DNA from: an uncultured Christensenella sp. | GTDB lineage: Bacteria; Bacillota; Clostridia; Christensenellales; Borkfalkiaceae | Length of the DNA: 64,000 bases | Reading direction: 5' to 3' | Assembly (NCBI GenBank): GCA_910585685.1 | Contig: CAJUEO010000002.1 | Coordinates: 62,001-126,000 of the forward strand | Part shown: positions 36,786 through 45,430 of the stretch, piece by piece | How positions within the stretch are numbered: the first letter of the stretch is position 1 | How the letters are laid out: every line of letters starts with the position of its first letter | Translations under genes and position numbers: made by a program | Notes under the pieces: generated by a model | What the model was told of the DNA's origin: nothing | The model's database searches: none | What the model saw: the letters and a program-made list of their open reading frames with translations, nothing else

Positions 36786-37169
36786 ATGCAAAATAATTTA
36801 TTGGAATTTATCCCGGGTACGGGAAATAATGCCGGCAACTGGTATTTCAGTAATTTCGGTGAAGCCTGTATATACGCATTAATAGGGTTTCTAATTGTAT
36901 TTTTGGGTATAGTGCTTATTATTTTCATAATCTGGCTTATAGGCTTGATTATGAGAAAGACCGATAACCTTGCTTTTTTGCACAATTGGAAACAGAAAAT
37001 TAAGGGTAAAAAAACTGCCGTGCAGCAGGAAACGGTTTCCGAGAATAACGATGACAGCGATGATATTCCGGACGAGGTTAAAGCGGCTATAATGGCTGCC
37101 ATTATGGCTTATTACAGTCAGCAATCGCCCAAGTGCGAGTTTAAAGTTAAGAGAATAAAGAGAATTTAA
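36786..37169 (+). CDS. OadG-like gamma subunit of sodium-pump decarboxylase
   Basis: 127-residue small membrane protein with one transmembrane helix (about residues 32-56, ALIGFLIVFLGIVLIIFII) followed by a charged cytoplasmic tail. This is the typical form of OadG/MmdD, which ties the transferase and membrane subunits together. GAGG site; 7 bp after the transferase gene. Confidence 0.8.
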   Translation: MQNNLLEFIPGTGNNAGNWYFSNFGEACIYALIGFLIVFLGIVLIIFIIWLIGLIMRKTDNLAFLHNWKQKIKGKKTAVQQETVSENNDDSDDIPDEVKAAIMAAIMAYYSQQSPKCEFKVKRIKRI

Positions 37170-37179
37170 GGAGTACAAT

Positions 37180-37533
37180 ATGCGTAATTTTGTTGTGACA
37201 ATAAACGGTAAAAGCTATTCTGTAGGCGTTGAGGAAGTCGGAGAAAGCGAAAATTCGGTGCCTGTTTTAAAAACTGTTTCTGAAATGCCCAAGGAAGCGC
37301 CCGTAAACAAGAATTCTGCGAAAGGAGAAAAGGTTTTATCACCTTTCCCCGGACTTATCAAAAATATTCTTGTTGCCGACGGCGCTACGGTAAAAAAAGA
37401 CCAGCCCATAATAGTGCTTGAAGCAATGAAAATGGATAACGAAGTTACCGCGCCTTGCGACGGTAAAGTGACTTTGTGTGTGACGAAGGGCGCTAACGTG
37501 GAAACTAACGCGCAACTTGCTGTAATCGGCTAA
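37180..37533 (+). CDS. Biotin carboxyl carrier protein of the decarboxylase
   Basis: 117 residues. The biotinyl domain is C-terminal with the attachment motif EAMKMDNEV (Lys at about residue 83) and the entry motif SPFPGLIKNI. The N-terminal ~45 residues form a short arm and linker. It carries CO2 between the transferase and OadB. AAGGAG site; lies between the gamma and beta subunit genes. Confidence 0.92.
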   Translation: MRNFVVTINGKSYSVGVEEVGESENSVPVLKTVSEMPKEAPVNKNSAKGEKVLSPFPGLIKNILVADGATVKKDQPIIVLEAMKMDNEVTAPCDGKVTLCVTKGANVETNAQLAVIG

Positions 37534-37544
37534 GCGGAGGAAAT

Positions 37545-38783
37545 ATGTTGCAAAGTGGAATAGACTTTGGCAAGATATTTGAAAATTTGTACGAGTCGAT
37601 GGGTTTTGTTCAGGGTAACTGGCAAAACTACGTTATGCTATTGATATCGTTCGTGCTTATGTATCTCGCTATAGTCAAAAATTTTGAGCCGATGCTGTTG
37701 CTTCCGATTGCCTTCGGTATGTTTTTGATAAATATTCCCGGTGCGGAAAAAGTACTTTGGGGCACACATCCCGAAGGAGATAATTCGTATGAGGCAGTCA
37801 CAAACAGAGGGCTTTTGTGGTATCTGTATTTCGGAGTAGATAAGGTTATATATCCGCCGTTGATTTTCCTCGGAATAGGCGCGATGACCGATTTCGGACC
37901 GTTGATCGCTAATCCCAAAAGTATGCTTATCGGCGCGGGTGCACAACTTGGAATATTTGTTGCGTTTATACTTGCTGCGGCAATGGGGCTTTCGGTTGCG
38001 GCGGCGGCGTCAATAGCGATAATAGGCGGAGCGGACGGACCCACAGCAATTATGGTTACGTCAAAGCTTGCTCCCGACCTGATACCGACAATAGCCATTG
38101 CTGCGTATTCGTATATGGCGTTGATACCTATAATACAAAAGCCTTTAATGAAATTGCTCACCACCGAAAAAGAGCGAAAAATCCGCATGAAGCCGTTGCG
38201 GCAGGTAAGCAAGCTTGAAAAAATATTGTTTCCGATAATAGTAACTCTGGTAGTTGGCATTATTTTGCCAGATTCGATAACCCTGCTTGGAATGTTGATG
38301 CTCGGCAATCTGTTTAAAGAGTCGGGAGTTGTCGACAGACTTTCCACGCAGGCTCAGAACGGTTTAATGAACACAATTACTATTTTTCTTGGTATATCGG
38401 TGGGAAGTAAGGCTAAAGGTGAAATATTTTTGAGCGTTACAACCCTGCAAATTATTGCAATAGGTCTGTTTGCGTTTTTCCTCGGAACTATCGGCGGTTT
38501 GCTTGTTGCTAAAATTATGTGTAAAGCGACAAAGGGTAAAATTAATCCCTTAATTGGTTCTGCCGGCGTTTCCGCGGTGCCCATGGCTGCAAGAATTTCA
38601 GAGGATATGGGACGCAAATACGACCCTCAAAACCATTTGCTCATGCACGCAATGGGGCCCAATGTTGCAGGCGTTATAGGTTCTGCTATAGCTGCCGGCG
38701 TATTGTTGGCATGCTTTGGCGGATATGCCGACGGCAGCGCACCCGAAGCGTTTGTAAATATAGTCAATACAATTATGGCGTAA
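37545..38783 (+). CDS. oadB: Sodium-translocating decarboxylase beta subunit
   Basis: Membrane subunit that decarboxylates carboxybiotin and pumps sodium out of the cell. 412 residues, nearly all hydrophobic helices. The conserved GGADGPTAI with the functional Asp is present, as are the late motifs SVGSKAKGEIFL and GPNVAGVIGSAIAAG. Length and motifs match OadB/MmdB/GcdB. GGAGG site before ATG. The sodium gradient could drive transport or ATP synthesis. Confidence 0.95.
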   Translation: MLQSGIDFGKIFENLYESMGFVQGNWQNYVMLLISFVLMYLAIVKNFEPMLLLPIAFGMFLINIPGAEKVLWGTHPEGDNSYEAVTNRGLLWYLYFGVDKVIYPPLIFLGIGAMTDFGPLIANPKSMLIGAGAQLGIFVAFILAAAMGLSVAAAASIAIIGGADGPTAIMVTSKLAPDLIPTIAIAAYSYMALIPIIQKPLMKLLTTEKERKIRMKPLRQVSKLEKILFPIIVTLVVGIILPDSITLLGMLMLGNLFKESGVVDRLSTQAQNGLMNTITIFLGISVGSKAKGEIFLSVTTLQIIAIGLFAFFLGTIGGLLVAKIMCKATKGKINPLIGSAGVSAVPMAARISEDMGRKYDPQNHLLMHAMGPNVAGVIGSAIAAGVLLACFGGYADGSAPEAFVNIVNTIMA

Positions 38784-38798
38784 GGACGAGATAACTTT

Positions 38799-40226
38799 AT
38801 GGATACAAAAAAACTTTTAATTACCGATACAATTCTACGCGACGCTCATCAATCCCACGCGGCAACGCGTATGCGCTTTGATGAAATGGAACCTATGCTT
38901 TCGCTTTTGGACGACGTCGGTTACTATTCCCTTGAAGCATGGGGCGGCGCAACTTTTGACAGCTGTCTCAGGTTTTTGAATGAGGACCCTTGGGATAGAT
39001 TGAGAAATCTCAAAAAATATTTAAAAAAGACGCCCATTCAGATGCTTTTAAGGGGACAAAATCTTTTGGGATACCGTCATTATGCCGATGACGTTGTTGA
39101 AAAATTTGTAGAGAAATCTATAGAAAACGGAATAGGCGTAATAAGATTATTTGACGCGTTGAATGACCCGAGAAACCTTGAAGCGTCGGTAAAGGCTATT
39201 AAAAAGTACGGCAAAGGCGGAAAGTGCGTATGTGAATGCGCAATATCCTATACTACAAGTCCCGTACATACCACAGAATATTTTGTAAAACTTGCAAAAC
39301 AGTTCGAGGATATGGGCGCCGATAATATCTGCATAAAGGATATGGCAAATTTATTGTTGCCCTTTACCGCTTACGAGCTTGTTAAAGAACTTAAAGCAGA
39401 GCTTCGTCCCGAAACAAAAGTGCATTTACACACTCACAACACCACGGGAACGGGAGATATGATATATCTTATGGCTATTCAAGCCGGTGTGGATATTGTG
39501 GACTGTGCCCTTTCTCCGTTGGGTAACGGTACGTCTAACCCTGCGACGGAGCCGCTTATCGCTACCTTGAAAGATACTCAATATGATACAGGTATCGACA
39601 TACAAAAACTTCTTCCTGCCGTAACTCATTTCAACAAGGTTGCCGAAAGACTTGAAAAGGACGGATTCCTTAATCCAAAAGTCAGACGCGTTGATATAAA
39701 TACGCTTTTATATCAAGTGCCCGGCGGTATGCTTTCTAACCTTATGAACCAGTTAAAACAGGCAGGTAAGGAAGAAAAATTGTTGGATTGTCTTGCCGAA
39801 GTTCCCAAAGTAAGGGCTGACAGCGGCTATCCTCCGCTTGTAACGCCATCAAGCCAAATTGTAGGTACTCAGGCTGTTTGGAATGTGTTGCTTGGCAGAT
39901 ACAAAACAGTTACGGCTCAGTTCAAAGATATGATTTTGGGTAAATACGGTGCAGTTCTGGGAGAGAAAAACGCAGACGTCGTTAAACTTTGCCAAAAAGA
40001 CGGAGAAAAAATTATAGAATGCCGTCCTGCAGACTTAATTTCCAACGAAATGGATACATTAACTCAAAAAGTTAAAAACGACGGTTTTTATACTCAGGAA
40101 GAAGACGTTTTGTCTTATGCGCTATTCCCCGAAGTTTCTACAAATTTCTTTAAATGGAGAAAGGCAAAAGATACAGGCGTCGACACTGATTTAGCTTCAA
40201 ATCCAAATAAGGTTTATCCCGTGTAA
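38799..40226 (+). CDS. oadA: Oxaloacetate decarboxylase alpha subunit / pyruvate carboxylase subunit B (no biotin domain)
   Basis: 475-residue carboxyltransferase of the HMGL-like TIM-barrel family. TDTILRDAHQSHAATRMR opens the protein, with the metal-binding HLHTHNTTG motif and the conserved-carboxylase domain following. Related OadA proteins carry a C-terminal biotin domain; it is missing here and supplied by the separate carrier protein. Substrate is most likely oxaloacetate (or pyruvate in reverse). Together with OadB and OadG this makes a Na+-pumping oxaloacetate decarboxylase plausible. Confidence 0.92.
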   Translation: MDTKKLLITDTILRDAHQSHAATRMRFDEMEPMLSLLDDVGYYSLEAWGGATFDSCLRFLNEDPWDRLRNLKKYLKKTPIQMLLRGQNLLGYRHYADDVVEKFVEKSIENGIGVIRLFDALNDPRNLEASVKAIKKYGKGGKCVCECAISYTTSPVHTTEYFVKLAKQFEDMGADNICIKDMANLLLPFTAYELVKELKAELRPETKVHLHTHNTTGTGDMIYLMAIQAGVDIVDCALSPLGNGTSNPATEPLIATLKDTQYDTGIDIQKLLPAVTHFNKVAERLEKDGFLNPKVRRVDINTLLYQVPGGMLSNLMNQLKQAGKEEKLLDCLAEVPKVRADSGYPPLVTPSSQIVGTQAVWNVLLGRYKTVTAQFKDMILGKYGAVLGEKNADVVKLCQKDGEKIIECRPADLISNEMDTLTQKVKNDGFYTQEEDVLSYALFPEVSTNFFKWRKAKDTGVDTDLASNPNKVYPV

Positions 40227-40228
40227 AT

Positions 40229-40275
40229 AATTGCAGTGCAGACTTGAACGGGCTGTGCTGCAATTTATTTTTATA
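40229..40275 (+). terminator. Terminator after the decarboxylase operon
   Basis: Long stem AATTGCAG..CAG/CTG..CTGCAATT with an 11-base loop, followed by TATTTTTATA. Confidence 0.7.
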
Positions 40276-40295
40276 AATAAAATCAAGGAAAGTAT

Positions 40296-41522
40296 ATGCA
40301 AAACGTAGCTGTTATCGGCGCAGGCGCTTCGGGACTTGTTGCCGCATATTTTGCGGCATTAAATAACAACCGAGTCACCGTATTTGAAAAAAACGAAAAA
40401 AGCGGTAAAAAAATTTATATAACGGGTAAAGGTCGGTGCAATGTAACGCACAACTGTTCTCCCGAAGAGTTTTTAAATAACGTAGTAAATAACCCAAAAT
40501 TTCTTACGGGAGCAATATATGCTTTTTCCCCCGAACGCTGCGTACAGTTTTTCGAAAACGGCGGACTTGCGCTTAAAGAAGAGCGTGGGGCAAGATATTT
40601 CCCTGTTTCAGACAAAGCAAGCGACGTAACTAAGTGTCTTGAAAAATATTGCAAAAGTCTTGGCGTAAGTTTTAATTTTTGCGAGCAAGTTGAAGAAATT
40701 ACAGTTTTGCATAGTACTGTGTCTGGCATAATAACAAATAAAGGCACATATTCGTTCGATAAAGTGATTGTCTGTACGGGAGGTATAAGTTATCCGTCGA
40801 CAGGTTCGACGGGTGACGGATATAAATTTGCCGAAAGTGTGGGACACAGCGTTAAAGATTTAAAGCCTGCGCTTTGCGGATTAAACTTAAAAGGTAATTA
40901 CTATAAAACTTTGCAAGGGCTTGGTCTTAAAAACGTTAAGCTGTCGGTTTTTAACGAAAATAAGTTATTAAATGAGTTTTTCGGAGAAATGCTGTTTACA
41001 CATTTCGGAGTTTCCGGCCCAATAGTTTTATCCGCGTCGAGCCTTATAAATAGGTTGGATTTAAATAAAATAAAACTTGTTTTGGATTTAAAACCCGCGC
41101 TTTCGGTTGAACAGCTTGATAAAAGAATTTTAAGAGATTTCGAACAATATAAAAATAAAAGTATCTATAACTGTTTAAAAGAATTATTGCCTGTTGCAAT
41201 TATCGAAGAGGTGTTGAATAGAAGTAATATTTTGCCCGATATGCAGGTCAATTCTATAACAAGAATTCAAAGGCAGAGTTTATTGACAACAATTAAAAAT
41301 TTTGATATGATTGTTGCGTCACTGAGGGATTTTTCCGAGGCGATTGTTACCTCGGGCGGCGTTAACGTCAAGGAAATTAATCCTAAAACTATGGAAAGCA
41401 AGATTATAAAGGGACTCTATTTTTGCGGAGAAGTGCTTGATTTAGACGCATTCACAGGCGGTTTTAATTTACAAATAGCTGTTTCGACGGGATACGCCGC
41501 CGGAAGCAGTATAAAAAATTAA
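40296..41522 (+). CDS. HI0933/YhiN-family FAD-dependent oxidoreductase
   Basis: 408-residue flavoprotein with an N-terminal dinucleotide-binding motif VIGAGASGLVAAYFA, GKKIYITGKGRCNVTHNC, FFENGGLALKEERGARYFP, and the C-terminal GLYFCGEVLDLDAFTGGFNLQIA. This set defines the HI0933 family, whose reaction is unknown. Copy 4 of the dispersed repeat is in frame at 40713-40732, encoding STVSGII. It heads the aroH-cmk/plsC/ispH-S1 cluster, a common Clostridia arrangement. Confidence 0.92.
   Translation: MQNVAVIGAGASGLVAAYFAALNNNRVTVFEKNEKSGKKIYITGKGRCNVTHNCSPEEFLNNVVNNPKFLTGAIYAFSPERCVQFFENGGLALKEERGARYFPVSDKASDVTKCLEKYCKSLGVSFNFCEQVEEITVLHSTVSGIITNKGTYSFDKVIVCTGGISYPSTGSTGDGYKFAESVGHSVKDLKPALCGLNLKGNYYKTLQGLGLKNVKLSVFNENKLLNEFFGEMLFTHFGVSGPIVLSASSLINRLDLNKIKLVLDLKPALSVEQLDKRILRDFEQYKNKSIYNCLKELLPVAIIEEVLNRSNILPDMQVNSITRIQRQSLLTTIKNFDMIVASLRDFSEAIVTSGGVNVKEINPKTMESKIIKGLYFCGEVLDLDAFTGGFNLQIAVSTGYAAGSSIKN
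40713..40732 (+). repeat. Dispersed 20-bp repeat, copy 4 (inside HI0933-family gene)
   Basis: AGTACTGTGTCTGGCATAAT, three differences from copy 2. Translated in the same frame as copy 2 (STVSGII against STMCDII). Confidence 0.7.
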
Positions 41523-41552
41523 TTATATAAATTGTATTAAAGGAAATAATAT

Positions 41553-42560
41553 ATGAAAGCAATAAGAGGAGCAACTACCGTTTCTTGCGACAGCGCCGAA
41601 GAAATTAAAGAAAAAGTACAAGAGCTGCTGTCTGAAATTACCCGTCAAAATTGCCTTGAAGAGCAAGATATTATATGTATAATGTTTTCAAACACATTGG
41701 ATTTGCACGCATTTTATCCTGCAAAAGCGGCAAGGGAGTGCGGTTTTGTCAACTGTGCGCTGTTCTCGTCGCTCGAGCCCGAAATTGACGGAGCGCTGAA
41801 AATGTGTATAAGGGTAATGCTTCTTGTAGAAAAAGATATTTTGCCCAAACATATTTATTTAAACGAGGCAAAAAACTTGCGCAAAGATATTTCTAAAATA
41901 TTAAATATTGCAATCGACGGACCTGCCGGTAGCGGTAAAAGCACCGTTGCCAAAGCAATAGCAAAAAAACTTAATATTTTATGCCTTGATACGGGCGCAA
42001 TGTACAGAGCTTGCGCGTTAAAATGCGTCAGTTGCGGCGTTAGCGTCACTGATGAGGGCAATGTTGCAAAAATAATCGAAGATATAAATTTGAACGTGCA
42101 GTATAAAGACGGTGCGCAGATTACTTTTTTGGACGAGAAGGACGTGTCTGAGGATATCAGAAAGCCGGAAATTTCTATGCTTGCTTCAACCGTTTCCGCA
42201 ATTAGTTGCGTGAGAACAAAAATGGTGGAATTGCAAAGAGAAATTGCAAATAAAAATTCTTGTATACTCGACGGTAGGGATATCGGCACCAACGTATTGC
42301 CGAACGCGACTTTTAAATTTTATTTGACGGCAAGTTGTGAAGAGAGGGCAAAGAGAAGATATAATGAATATATTCAAAAGGGAAAAAACGTTGACCTTGA
42401 CGAAATAAAGCGCGATATCGAAAAACGCGACATTCAGGATATGACGAGGAAAATTGCGCCCTTAAAACAGGCGGACGACGCAATTTATATCGATACTTCG
42501 GATATGGAAATTAACGAAGTTATCGATTTAATAATAAAAAAAATACAGGAAAAAATATAA
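41553..42560 (+). CDS. cmk: Fusion of AroH-type chorismate mutase and cytidylate kinase
   Basis: 335 residues in two domains. Residues 1-114 match monofunctional AroH chorismate mutase (chorismate to prephenate), with likely equivalents of the B. subtilis active site: R5, K58, R61, E75, R87, Y102 and R110; the Cys75 equivalent is Ser (S72). Residues ~116-335 are a CMP kinase with P-loop GPAGSGKST (123-131), DTGAMYRA and LDGRDIGT. The join has essentially no linker. The two activities belong to separate pathways (aromatic amino acids; CMP recycling). AAAGGA site before ATG; plsC follows by TAATG overlap. Confidence 0.92.
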   Translation: MKAIRGATTVSCDSAEEIKEKVQELLSEITRQNCLEEQDIICIMFSNTLDLHAFYPAKAARECGFVNCALFSSLEPEIDGALKMCIRVMLLVEKDILPKHIYLNEAKNLRKDISKILNIAIDGPAGSGKSTVAKAIAKKLNILCLDTGAMYRACALKCVSCGVSVTDEGNVAKIIEDINLNVQYKDGAQITFLDEKDVSEDIRKPEISMLASTVSAISCVRTKMVELQREIANKNSCILDGRDIGTNVLPNATFKFYLTASCEERAKRRYNEYIQKGKNVDLDEIKRDIEKRDIQDMTRKIAPLKQADDAIYIDTSDMEINEVIDLIIKKIQEKI

Positions 42561-43237
42561 TGGCTGAAAAATTGAGTAAAGAGGAAAAAAAGGCTATTAA
42601 AAAACAGCGTAAATTTGAAAGATGGTTTAAATTTATGCGGTTTATTCATTTTTGTTTTATTTTACCCTTTTATCCGTACAAGCGATACGGAATGAAAAAA
42701 CGGTACAATAACACGCCTTTTATAATAGTAGGCAATCATTTAAGCGTGCTTGACGTAATACCTGCGGCAATGGCAACGAATAAACCCGTTCATTATATGG
42801 CTAAAAAAGAGCTGTTTGTAAAGGGTGTAAGCAAGTGGTTTACTAAAAAATGCGAGTGTATTCCCGTATCCCGTGACGGCTCGGACGTAAGAGCCATGAT
42901 GCAGGCAATGAAATTTCTTAAAAATGACGGAGTTGTGTGTATTTTTCCCGAGGGAACAAGGAACAAGACCGACGATTTGTTTTTGCCTTTCAAAAGCGGT
43001 GCAGCCGCGCTTTCAATTAAAACAAAAACTCCTATTTTGCCCGTGGTTCAAATTACAAAAATAAAGGCGTTTAAAAAGTCGCACATATATTTCGGAGAAC
43101 CCTTTGAGTTAACCGAGTTTTACGACAAAAAAATGACGCAAGAAGACATCGAGCGTGCAGACCAAATGCTTAGGGATAAGTTTGAAGAGCTGTATTATAA
43201 AATGCAGGATTTGCGCAATTGCAAAAAGAAAAAATAA
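42560..43237 (+). CDS. plsC: 1-acyl-sn-glycerol-3-phosphate acyltransferase
   Basis: Adds the second acyl chain to make phosphatidic acid at the membrane. The 225-residue product has the catalytic NHLSVLD (His-x4-Asp) and FPEGTRNKTDD motifs, and a hydrophobic stretch near residues 20-35. The termini are very basic (Lys-rich), compatible with binding the membrane surface. Overlaps both neighbours by TAATG, so coupled translation with cmk and ispH-S1 is likely. Confidence 0.92.
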   Translation: MAEKLSKEEKKAIKKQRKFERWFKFMRFIHFCFILPFYPYKRYGMKKRYNNTPFIIVGNHLSVLDVIPAAMATNKPVHYMAKKELFVKGVSKWFTKKCECIPVSRDGSDVRAMMQAMKFLKNDGVVCIFPEGTRNKTDDLFLPFKSGAAALSIKTKTPILPVVQITKIKAFKKSHIYFGEPFELTEFYDKKMTQEDIERADQMLRDKFEELYYKMQDLRNCKKKK

Positions 43238-45330
43238 TGCAGATAATTTTAGCAAAACACAGCGGTTTTTGTATGGGCGTAAAGCACGCGGTCAATACGG
43301 CAATGTCGCTTGAATCGGATAATGCCTTCGTACTTGGGGAAATAATTCATAATCCCGACGTTGTAAGAGCAATAGAGAATAAAGGGTTAAAAACAGTCAA
43401 CAGCTTAAAAGAATTGCCCGACGGATGTACTGTTATTTTTCGCTCGCACGGGGTTCCCGAAAGCTATTACGGAGAGTGCGCGGCAAGAAATATTAAAATT
43501 ATAGACTGTACTTGCGGCTTTGTGCGCCGAACGCAAAAAATTGTTAAAGAACAATACTCACTAAAAAAAGATATATTAATTATTGGAGAACGCAATCATC
43601 CCGAGGTAATCGGTCTGTTGGGCTGGTGCGAGAACAATGCTACTGTAATAAGCGTTTCCGAGGACGTAAATGAGGATTTGGCGCAAAAAAACTTGTGTGT
43701 TGTGTGTCAAACTACCTTTTCTGAGCAGAAATTTGAAAAAATTATTAAAAATATTAGAAAAGTTTGTGAAAAAACAGTTGCTGTTTTTAAGACGATTTGC
43801 TATACTACTATAGAAAGGCAGGAAGAAGTAGAAAAACTGTCTGAACAGTGCGAGGCAATGCTTGTTGTCGGAGGACTGAACAGCAGCAACACAAACAAGC
43901 TTTACGAGCTTGCAAAGCTGCATTGTAAAAACGTATTCAGGCTTTCCAATGCGGAAAGTTTAGATATTACAAAAATTAAAAATTTTAAAAGTTTAGGTAT
44001 TGTCTCAGGGGCTTCGACTCCGAATGAGCAAACCCGGGAGGTTCTTTTAAAGATGGCAGAAAACACAGAAGTTAAGGCAACAAATCTTATGGACGAGGCT
44101 GTTGCTAAAATGAGCGAATCAAAGTTCAAGAAAGGTCAGACCGTTCAGGCTACCATTTCGCAGGCAACAAACGACGGTTTGGAAGTTCTTCTTCCCAGCG
44201 CAAAAAAGGAAGTTGCGCTCAGCAAAGACGAACTCGATTGCGAAGTTTACAACGTAGCTGACTATCTTGTCAAAATCGGTGAAACTATTGATTTGCTTGT
44301 TGTGGGACTTAATCCACTCAGATTATCGCAGAAAATGATTAAGACCTTGCAGCAGGAAGAAGCCTTAACCGCAGAGATAGAGGGCGGCAAGGAATTTACT
44401 GTTGAATGTACCGGTTCGAATAAAGGCGGACTTACGGCACAGTTCGGCACATATTCAGTATTTGTCCCCGCAAAGGAAATCCGTCCCGGATTTGTAAAAG
44501 ACTTGGCAAAATACGTCGGCAAGAATTTAAGACTTCGTGCTCTTGAAATCAAGAGGTCCGGTTCGAGAAAAGAAATAATCGCTTCTCAGCGTGTAATTTT
44601 ACAGGAAGAGCGTGACGCAAGAGACGCTGCAAGAGCCGTTAAAGAAGACGAGTTCTTCGCAAGTATTGCCGTCGGAAATATTGTGGAAGGTAAAGTTGAG
44701 CGTGTGACCAATTTCGGCGCGTTTGTTTCTGTAAACGGTTTCGACTGTTTGGCTCATATTTCGGATTTGTCCTGGACGGGCGCTTCGTCTGTTACAGACG
44801 TACTTGAAATAGGCAAAACATATGAATTTATTATTTTAAAAATCGACAGAGAAAACAAAAAAGTTTCTATCGGATATAAACAGCTTCAGCCCCAGCCTTG
44901 GGAGCTTGCAGAAGGTAAGTACAACGTTGACGACGTTGTTCACGGTAAGGTTGTAAGAATTGTTCCTTTCGGAGCATTTATCGAGGTTGAGAAAGGTATT
45001 GACGGACTTGTTCACGTTTCGCAGATAACTCACGAGAGAATCGAAACACCCGCAACCGTTCTTAACGTAGGTGACGAAGTCGACGCAAAGATAATTGCAA
45101 TCGACACCGAAGCAAGAAAAATGAACCTTTCCATTAAGGCGCTTTTACCCGAAGTTGAAAGAAAAAAGAATAACGAAACCGAAGGTGAAGAGGGCGCGCC
45201 CAAAAAAGGCCGTTCACCCAGAAAGAGCGCTTCTAACGAAAACTCGGATGAGCTTTCAAATTGGAGCGAGGGAAGCATAGGCGGTACGTCCATTGGTGAC
45301 TTGCTTGCAAACGCAAAGAAAAATAAATAA
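43237..45330 (+). CDS. ispH: Fusion of IspH (HMBPP reductase) and ribosomal protein S1
   Basis: Start chosen at ATG 43237 (MQIILAKHSGFCMGV), overlapping the plsC stop; a TTG at 43219 is a less likely start. Of 697 residues, 1 to ~285 are IspH, the last enzyme of the MEP isoprenoid pathway, with Fe-S cysteines at C12, C93 and C188, and GASTPNEQT. Then come four S1 RNA-binding repeats (about 290-365, 370-455, 470-550, 560-635), the last two best conserved, followed by a charged Lys/Glu/Ser tail. The same fusion is known from other Clostridia, so it is not an assembly error. Confidence 0.95.
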   Translation: MQIILAKHSGFCMGVKHAVNTAMSLESDNAFVLGEIIHNPDVVRAIENKGLKTVNSLKELPDGCTVIFRSHGVPESYYGECAARNIKIIDCTCGFVRRTQKIVKEQYSLKKDILIIGERNHPEVIGLLGWCENNATVISVSEDVNEDLAQKNLCVVCQTTFSEQKFEKIIKNIRKVCEKTVAVFKTICYTTIERQEEVEKLSEQCEAMLVVGGLNSSNTNKLYELAKLHCKNVFRLSNAESLDITKIKNFKSLGIVSGASTPNEQTREVLLKMAENTEVKATNLMDEAVAKMSESKFKKGQTVQATISQATNDGLEVLLPSAKKEVALSKDELDCEVYNVADYLVKIGETIDLLVVGLNPLRLSQKMIKTLQQEEALTAEIEGGKEFTVECTGSNKGGLTAQFGTYSVFVPAKEIRPGFVKDLAKYVGKNLRLRALEIKRSGSRKEIIASQRVILQEERDARDAARAVKEDEFFASIAVGNIVEGKVERVTNFGAFVSVNGFDCLAHISDLSWTGASSVTDVLEIGKTYEFIILKIDRENKKVSIGYKQLQPQPWELAEGKYNVDDVVHGKVVRIVPFGAFIEVEKGIDGLVHVSQITHERIETPATVLNVGDEVDAKIIAIDTEARKMNLSIKALLPEVERKKNNETEGEEGAPKKGRSPRKSASNENSDELSNWSEGSIGGTSIGDLLANAKKNK

Positions 45331-45336
45331 TCATTT

Positions 45337-45367
45337 TAATCCGCTCTTTTAAGAGCGGATTTTTTTG
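45337..45367 (+). terminator. Terminator after ispH-S1
   Basis: Stem AATCCGCTC/GAGCGGATT with a short TTTTAA-type loop and a seven-T run. Confidence 0.87.
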
Positions 45368-45430
45368 TTTAAAGGCAAAATTTAGTGTTTATAAAATAAC
45401 TGTAAAAATTTTGTAACTTCGAGGTAACTT

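Noticed and set aside
43219..45330. IspH-S1 fusion as a possible assembly or frameshift artefact
   Set aside because: The same fusion is an established gene form in Clostridia, and the frame is continuous with conserved sequence across the join.
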